Assembly: GCA_023437285.1 (NCBI GenBank)
Contig: JAEZGP010000060.1
Coordinates: forward strand, 1 to 10,603
Direction of reading: 5' to 3'
Length of the DNA: 10,603 bases
From: Actinomycetes bacterium
Lineage (GTDB): Bacteria > Actinomycetota > Actinomycetes > Mycobacteriales > Micromonosporaceae
Under the pieces are notes generated by a model. The model was given only the letters and a program-made list of their open reading frames with translations. It ran no database searches and had not been told where the DNA came from. Below are positions 6,075 to 10,603 of this stretch, in pieces. Position 1 is the stretch's first letter; each line of letters starts with the position of its first letter. A program made the position numbers and the translations under genes.

Positions 6075-6599
6075 ATGTCACTCGGACACACCTTCCTCGG
6101 CCTGCTGGAGACCAGCCCGCGCCACGGGTACGACCTCAAACGGGCCTACGACGACCTCTTCGGACGCAGCCGGCCGCTGGCCTTCGGGCAGGTCTACGCC
6201 ACGCTGTCGCGCCTGCTGAAGAACGGCCTCGTCGAGGTCGACGCCGTGGAGCCCGGCGCCGGCCCCGAGCGCAAGCGGTACGCGATCACCGACGCCGGCG
6301 TCACTGACGTGCAGGCCTGGCTCGCCCAGCCGGAGGCGCCGGAGCCGTACCTGCAGAGCACCCTCTACACGAAGGTGGTCCTCGCGCTGCTGTCCGGCCG
6401 GCCCGCCGCCGACGTGCTCGACATCCAGCGCGCCGAGCACCTGCGGTTCATGCGCGAGCTGACCCGCCGCAAGACCGGCGGCGACCTCGCCGACCAGCTC
6501 ATCTGCGATCACGGCCTGTTCCACCTGGAGGCCGACCTGCGCTGGCTCGAACTGACCGCCGCACGCCTCGACCAACTCGCGAAGGAGATCAAGCGATGA
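6075..6599 (+). CDS. PadR-family transcriptional regulator
   Basis: This is a 174-residue cytosolic DNA-binding repressor. Residues ~1-85 form the PadR winged helix (LGLLETSPRHGYDLKRAYDD, FGQVYATLSRLLKNGLVE, ERKRYAITDAG). Residues ~88-174 form the helical PadR C-terminal domain used for dimerisation (LYTKVVLALLSGRPA, HLRFMRELTRRK, and the final helix DLRWLELTAARLDQL). It is the first gene of a padR-ATPase-permease operon, overlapping the ATPase gene by four bases (ATGA). It most likely represses this operon through the GTATAC boxes just upstream and is released by a ligand that the transporter handles (inference from the well-known arrangement of PadR/ABC export operons). ATG at 6075 is chosen over GTG at 6066 because the latter sits within the -10 element. 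Family assignment is secure; the inducer is unknown. Confidence 0.93.
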   Translation: MSLGHTFLGLLETSPRHGYDLKRAYDDLFGRSRPLAFGQVYATLSRLLKNGLVEVDAVEPGAGPERKRYAITDAGVTDVQAWLAQPEAPEPYLQSTLYTKVVLALLSGRPAADVLDIQRAEHLRFMRELTRRKTGGDLADQLICDHGLFHLEADLRWLELTAARLDQLAKEIKR

Positions 6600-7276
6600 C
6601 CGCCGTGATCGAGGCCATCGGCCTGCACAAGTCGTTCGGGCCCACCGCCGCCCTCGCCGACGCCAGCCTCGCGGTCGCACCCGCCGAGGTCGTCGCCATC
6701 ATGGGACCGTCGGGCTCCGGCAAGTCGACCTTGCTGCACTGCCTGGCCGGCATCGTGCCGCCGGACTCCGGCCGGGTGGTCTACCAGGGCCGGGAACTCA
6801 CCGCGCTGTCCGAGCGCGAGCGCAGCGCCCTGCGCCGCGCCGAGTTCGGCTTCGTGTTCCAGTTCGGACAGCTCGTCCCCGAGCTGACCTGCCTGGAGAA
6901 CGTGACCCTGCCGCTGCGGCTGGACCGGGTGGGGGCCCGGGAGGCCCGCCGCCGGGCGGCGGAGTGGCTCGACCGGCTGGAGGTCGCCGACGTGGCCACC
7001 AAGCGTCCCGGTGAGGTCTCCGGCGGCCAGGGCCAGCGCGTCGCCGTGGCCCGCGCCCTCGTCACGGGAGCCCGGGTAGTCTTCGCCGACGAGCCGACCG
7101 GCGCCCTCGACTCGCTCAACGGCGAGCGCGTCATGCGGCTGCTCACCAGCGCCGCCCGGGAGACCGGCGCGGCCGTCATCCTCGTCACCCACGAGGCCCG
7201 CGTCGCCGCGTACGCCGACCGCGAGGTCATCGTCCGCGACGGACACACCCGCGACCTGAGCACGGTGGCGGCATGA
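6596..7276 (+). CDS. ABC transporter ATP-binding protein (MacB/LolD type)
   Basis: This 226-residue cytosolic ATPase energises the permease encoded next. Motifs: Walker A GPSGSGKST (37-45), Q-loop around FQFGQL (89-93), signature SGGQGQR (142-148), Walker B VVFADEP (161-167) with catalytic Glu166, D-loop ALD (170-172) and switch His199 in VTHEA. Length and motif spacing match the MacB/LolD/FtsE group that pairs with FtsX-fold permeases. Such systems act as mechanotransmitters exporting peptides, antibiotics or lipoproteins rather than as importers, and there is no substrate-binding protein here. Its ATG overlaps the padR stop by four bases, and its stop overlaps the permease start by four bases, indicating translational coupling. 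No key residue is missing. Class is secure; substrate is unknown. Confidence 0.95.
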   Translation: MTAVIEAIGLHKSFGPTAALADASLAVAPAEVVAIMGPSGSGKSTLLHCLAGIVPPDSGRVVYQGRELTALSERERSALRRAEFGFVFQFGQLVPELTCLENVTLPLRLDRVGAREARRRAAEWLDRLEVADVATKRPGEVSGGQGQRVAVARALVTGARVVFADEPTGALDSLNGERVMRLLTSAARETGAAVILVTHEARVAAYADREVIVRDGHTRDLSTVAA

Positions 7277-9522
7277 CCGAGCTGCTCATCGGGGCGCGGA
7301 TGGCGCTCACGGGCGGCCGGGAGGGCTGGATCCGCACCATCCTCACCGCGCTGGGCGTCGGGATCGGGGTGGCGATGCTGCTGCTCGCGGCGTCCGTACC
7401 GGCCGCCCTGCAGGCCCGGGAGCACCGGGGCGACGCCCGCAACGACCTCTTCGGGTCGACCATCGAGCAGCCCGCCGCGAACACGCTGCTCCTCGCCGTC
7501 GCGGACACGGAGTTCCGGGGCACGGAGGTGCGCGGCCGGCTCGTCGAGGCGGAGGGCCCGGACGCGCCGGTCCTGCCCGGGCTCACGAAGCTGCCCGCGA
7601 TCGGCGAGGTCGCCGTGTCCCCGGCCCTGCGCGACCTGCTCGCCACGCCCGACGGGCAGCGGCTGTTCGCACCCCGGCTCGGCGGCGCCACGGTCACCGC
7701 CACGATCGGCGACGAGGGCCTGCTGGGCCCCGGCGAGCTGGTGTTCATCCGGGGGGTTGATCTGGACCCGGCCGGGGCGAGCAGGCTCGACCAGATCGGC
7801 GACTTCAGCCCGGACGAGCCGCAGAGCCCGATCCTGACCTTTCTCGTGGTCGTCATCTTCGTCGTCCTCCTGCTGCCCATCGGCGTCTTCTTGGGCGCCG
7901 CGGTGCGGTTCGGGGGCGAGGGCCGCGACCGGCGCCTGGCCGCCGTGCGGCTGCTGGGCGCGGACCCCCCGATGCCGCGGCTGATCGCCGGGGGCGAGGC
8001 GGCGGTCGGCGCGCTGCTCGGCCTCGTCGTCGGCGCGGGGCTGTTCGCGCTGGGTCGCCAGCTCGTACCGCGGTTGACGTTGTGGGACATCAGCGTCTTC
8101 GCCGCCGACGTCCGGCCCGCCCCGGCGCTGGTCGCCGTCATCGCGGTGACCGTCCCGGCCGTCGCGGTCCTGGTCAGCCTGCTGGCGTTGCGCGGCGTGC
8201 TCATCGAGCCGCTGGGCGTCACCCGCAAGGTCGGCGGCCCGCGCCGGCGCCTGTGGTGGCGACTGCTGCTGCCCGGCGCCGGGCTGGCCCTGCTGTGGCC
8301 GCTCGTCGGCGACGTCCGCGACGGCATGACCGACTTCATGATGTACCAGATCGCGGCGGGCGCCACGCTCATGCTGCTCGGCGCGGTCACGTTGCTGCCC
8401 TGGCTGGTCGACCTCATCGTGCGCCGGCTCAGCGGCGGCGCGGTCGCGTGGCAGCTGGCGGTGCGCCGGCTGCAGCTGGACAGCGCCACGTCCGCGCGCC
8501 TGGTCAACGGCATCGCGGTGGCGGTGGCCGGCGCGATCGGCCTGCAGATGCTCTTCGCCGCCGTGCAGCGCCATTCCACCGTCGTCACCGGCGAGGACAC
8601 CTCACGCGCGCACGCCGTGGTGCTCCTCAGGGCGCCGGCCGGGGGCGCCGGCACGATCGAGGGCCAGCTGCGCGCGGTGCCGGGCGTCGCCACCGCCTCG
8701 ACGACCATCATGCTGGTCCACGACCCCGCCATCCGCGTCGGTGATTGTGCTGCCCTGGCGGAGCTGGCCACGCTGGACCGCTGCGCGGATGGCGACACGT
8801 TCCTCGTCCAGGGCGGTGAGGGCGACGAAACGGCGCCGGTGGCGCCGGGAACCCGGCTCCGGATCGAGGAGAACCTCGCCTGGACGGTGCCGAAGTCCGC
8901 CCGTACGGTGCCCTCCCGCGTCAACCCGACCGGCGGCCGGTTCAGCGGCATCCTCGCCACCCGCGGCGCCTTCCCCGACCTGGCGCGCCTGACCAGCGGT
9001 TTCGTAACCACGTACCTCACGTTCGACCCGACCGAACCGGACGCCCCCGACTTCCTGCGCGCCGCGGTGGAAGGGCATTACCCGGACGCGCAGGTGTCGG
9101 AGCTCAGGGACACCCGGCAGGTTCAACGGTTCCAGAGCATCCAACGCGCGCTCTACGCGGGCGTGGTCGTGACCCTGCTGCTCATCGCGGGCAGCATGCT
9201 GGTCGGCATCGTGGAACAGTTGCGGGAGCGGCGCCGGCTGCTGGCCTTGCTGGTCGCGGTCGGCACGCCGCGCACGACGCTGGGCTGGTCGGTGCTCTGG
9301 CAGGCCGTCGTGCCCGTCGCCATCGGGCTGGTCCTGGCGACCGCGTTCGGGCTGAGCCTCGGCGCCGTGCTGCTGCGGATGACCGGCATCGACTTCTCCG
9401 TCGACTGGTCGGTGGTGGGGCTGACCACCTCGATGGCGGCGGGCGTGGTTCTGCTCGTCACGACGGCGAGCCTGCCCGTCCTGTGGCGGTTGACGCGGCC
9501 GGGGGGTCTGCGTACCGAGTGA
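7273..9522 (+). CDS. FtsX/MacB-type ABC transporter permease
   Basis: This is a 749-residue membrane protein with two FtsX-like halves. Apparent membrane segments lie near residues 24-46, 188-212, 240-262, 284-308, 330-347, 360-382, 412-432, 627-648, 672-700 and 715-737. Two large extracytoplasmic domains lie at ~47-187 and ~433-626. The FtsX coupling motif appears twice after membrane segments: RLAAVRLLGA (221-230) and RLLALLVAVGTPR (655-667). The second extracellular domain has the protein's only cysteines, Cys492 and Cys504, spaced for a disulfide. The layout is typical of actinobacterial permeases that pair with a MacB-like ATPase, with duplicated FtsX modules in a single chain. Substrate cannot be read from sequence; antimicrobial or peptide efflux, or envelope-stress export, is the usual role with a PadR partner. 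The gene ends three bases before the stop codon of the convergent mutase gene. Confidence 0.93.
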   Translation: MTELLIGARMALTGGREGWIRTILTALGVGIGVAMLLLAASVPAALQAREHRGDARNDLFGSTIEQPAANTLLLAVADTEFRGTEVRGRLVEAEGPDAPVLPGLTKLPAIGEVAVSPALRDLLATPDGQRLFAPRLGGATVTATIGDEGLLGPGELVFIRGVDLDPAGASRLDQIGDFSPDEPQSPILTFLVVVIFVVLLLPIGVFLGAAVRFGGEGRDRRLAAVRLLGADPPMPRLIAGGEAAVGALLGLVVGAGLFALGRQLVPRLTLWDISVFAADVRPAPALVAVIAVTVPAVAVLVSLLALRGVLIEPLGVTRKVGGPRRRLWWRLLLPGAGLALLWPLVGDVRDGMTDFMMYQIAAGATLMLLGAVTLLPWLVDLIVRRLSGGAVAWQLAVRRLQLDSATSARLVNGIAVAVAGAIGLQMLFAAVQRHSTVVTGEDTSRAHAVVLLRAPAGGAGTIEGQLRAVPGVATASTTIMLVHDPAIRVGDCAALAELATLDRCADGDTFLVQGGEGDETAPVAPGTRLRIEENLAWTVPKSARTVPSRVNPTGGRFSGILATRGAFPDLARLTSGFVTTYLTFDPTEPDAPDFLRAAVEGHYPDAQVSELRDTRQVQRFQSIQRALYAGVVVTLLLIAGSMLVGIVEQLRERRRLLALLVAVGTPRTTLGWSVLWQAVVPVAIGLVLATAFGLSLGAVLLRMTGIDFSVDWSVVGLTTSMAAGVVLLVTTASLPVLWRLTRPGGLRTE

Positions 9523-9525
9523 GGC

Positions 9526-10603
9526 CTACAGGCCCAGCGCCGTCTCGACCTCGGTGCGCAGGGCCGCGAGCTGGGCGGCGGTGCGTTCGCGTGCCGCGGC
9601 GACATCGCCGTCCAGCACCGGCTCCACCACTTCGAGGTACGCCTTGAGCTTCGGCTCCGTGCCCGACGGACGCACGACGACGCGGGCGGACCCGGTGTGC
9701 ACGATGGCGACGTCGGCGTCCGGCAGCAGGTCCTTCAGCGTGGTCACCGGCTCGTCAAGCAGCGTGTCCGGTGGCCGCGCGCGGAAGTGGGCCATCGCCC
9801 GGTCTATCTCGCGCAGGTCGTCGACCCGTACGGAGAGCTGGTCGGTGGCGTAGACGCCGTACTCCGTGGCGAGTTCGTCGAGACGGTCGGTGAGCGTACG
9901 CAGTTCGGCCTTGAGGCCGGCGGCCAGTTCGCACACGAGCAGGGCGGCCGTGATGCCGTCCTTGTCGCGCACGTGCTCGGGCGCCACGCAGTACCCGAGC
10001 GCCTCCTCGTACCCGTAGACGAGGTCCTCGCCGGCCCGGGTGACCCACTTGAACCCGGTGAGGGTCTCCGCGTACGGCAGGCCCCGGCGGGCACACAGCT
10101 CGCGCAGCAGGGACGAGGAGACGATCGTCGTGGCGTACCGGCCGCGCCGGCCGCGCCGCATCAGGTGGTCGGCGAGCAGCACGCCGACCTCGTCGCCGCG
10201 CAGCATGCGCCAGCCGTCGCCGTCGGGTACGGCCACGGCGCAGCGGTCGGCGTCGGGATCGTTGGCGATGGCCAGGTCGGCGCCGGCCCGCCGGGCGAGG
10301 GTGAGCACGAGGTCCATCGCCCCGGGCTCCTCCGGGTTCGGGAACGTCACGGTCGGGAAGTCGGGGTCGGGGTTGGCCTGTTGCGGCACGACCAGCGGCG
10401 CGGCGAAGCCGGCGCGGGCGAACGCGGCCGCCGTCAGGCTCGCGCCGACCCCGTGCAGGGCCGTGTACGCGACGGTGAGGCGTTCCCGCTCGGCCCGCTC
10501 CACGGTCAGCTCGTCGAGCACGTCCACCGCCCCGGCCAGGTACGCCTCGACGATGTCGTCGCCGAGCACCGTGCCGCCGGGGCCGAGCGGCACGGCGGAC
10601 AGC
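9526..10603 (-). CDS. Phosphosugar mutase, PGM2-like (N-terminal part outside window)
   Basis: The frame runs from the right edge (open at 10602) to TAG at 9526, giving about 359 codons; full-length relatives are around 550 residues. Missing is the N-terminal domain with the phosphoserine. Present are the metal-binding loop NDPDADR (nt 10243-10263), the sugar-recognition motif GYEEALGYC (around nt 9990-10020), and the phosphate-binding loop RPSGTEPKLKAY (nt about 9640-9675). EEALGY and GTEPKLK are typical of the PGM2 type, whose members interconvert pentose- or hexose-1- and -6/5-phosphates. Phosphopentomutase activity would feed deoxyribose-5-phosphate to the nearby DeoC (inference). An in-frame GTG at 10593 is internal, since LSA precedes it and coding continues. 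Phosphomannomutase/phosphoglucomutase remains an alternative. The gene is convergent with the permease, with a three-base gap and no room for a terminator. Confidence 0.92.
   Translation of the reverse strand, partial: LSAVPLGPGGTVLGDDIVEAYLAGAVDVLDELTVERAERERLTVAYTALHGVGASLTAAAFARAGFAAPLVVPQQANPDPDFPTVTFPNPEEPGAMDLVLTLARRAGADLAIANDPDADRCAVAVPDGDGWRMLRGDEVGVLLADHLMRRGRRGRYATTIVSSSLLRELCARRGLPYAETLTGFKWVTRAGEDLVYGYEEALGYCVAPEHVRDKDGITAALLVCELAAGLKAELRTLTDRLDELATEYGVYATDQLSVRVDDLREIDRAMAHFRARPPDTLLDEPVTTLKDLLPDADVAIVHTGSARVVVRPSGTEPKLKAYLEVVEPVLDGDVAAARERTAAQLAALRTEVETALGL

Noticed and set aside
6781..9020. Long minus-strand open frames opposite the ABC ATPase and permease genes
   Set aside because: They are antisense to genes with intact ABC motifs and membrane segments; their translations are R/A/P/Q/S-rich and resemble no protein family.

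Overview
This is a high-GC window whose codons overwhelmingly end in G or C. It uses GTG and TTG starts and has short TAnnnT promoters placed right at start codons. This points to an actinomycete. The combination of a 'primosomal protein-like' acidic protein, a long DeoC, paired aldehyde dehydrogenases, Upp and a PGM2-type sugar mutase suggests Micromonosporaceae or a close relative; the family assignment is inference from memory of such genomes. All genes look intact except the two cut by the window edges. There are no RNA genes, CRISPR arrays or complete insertion sequences, and no gene-free stretch exceeds about 135 bases.

Layout. (i) 1-1908, minus strand: a conserved acidic actinobacterial protein followed downstream by a gene running off the left edge. 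The latter looks like an IS110/DEDD transposase relative that has lost its active-site acids. (ii) 2042-5270, minus strand: a tight operon deoC - aldehyde dehydrogenase - half-length aldehyde dehydrogenase with abutting or overlapping genes. DeoC releases acetaldehyde from deoxyribose-5-phosphate, and the adjacent dehydrogenase is a natural candidate to oxidise it. The pair of dehydrogenases resembles a two-gene (split) form of ALDH16, an enzyme with one full and one vestigial ALDH domain. (iii) 5362-5994, plus strand: upp, divergent from deoC across a 91-base region with a candidate leaderless promoter on each side. (iv) 6075-9522, plus strand: a three-gene overlapping operon made of a PadR repressor, an ABC ATPase and a 749-residue FtsX/MacB-type permease. 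It is preceded by three GTATA(C/G) boxes spaced exactly 13 bp apart that run into the -10 element. (v) 9526 to the right edge, minus strand: the C-terminal two thirds of a PGM2-like phosphosugar mutase (probable phosphopentomutase/phosphohexomutase), convergent with the permease with only three bases between stop codons.

Taken together, the flanking genes form a nucleoside/deoxynucleoside salvage neighbourhood: the mutase interconverts pentose-1- and -5-phosphates, DeoC cleaves deoxyribose-5-phosphate, ALDH removes acetaldehyde and Upp recaptures uracil. A self-regulated export cassette sits between its halves. The most interesting observation is the split ALDH16-like pair beside a eukaryote-like long DERA and a PGM2-like mutase. 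This offers a functional hint for the poorly understood ALDH16 family.
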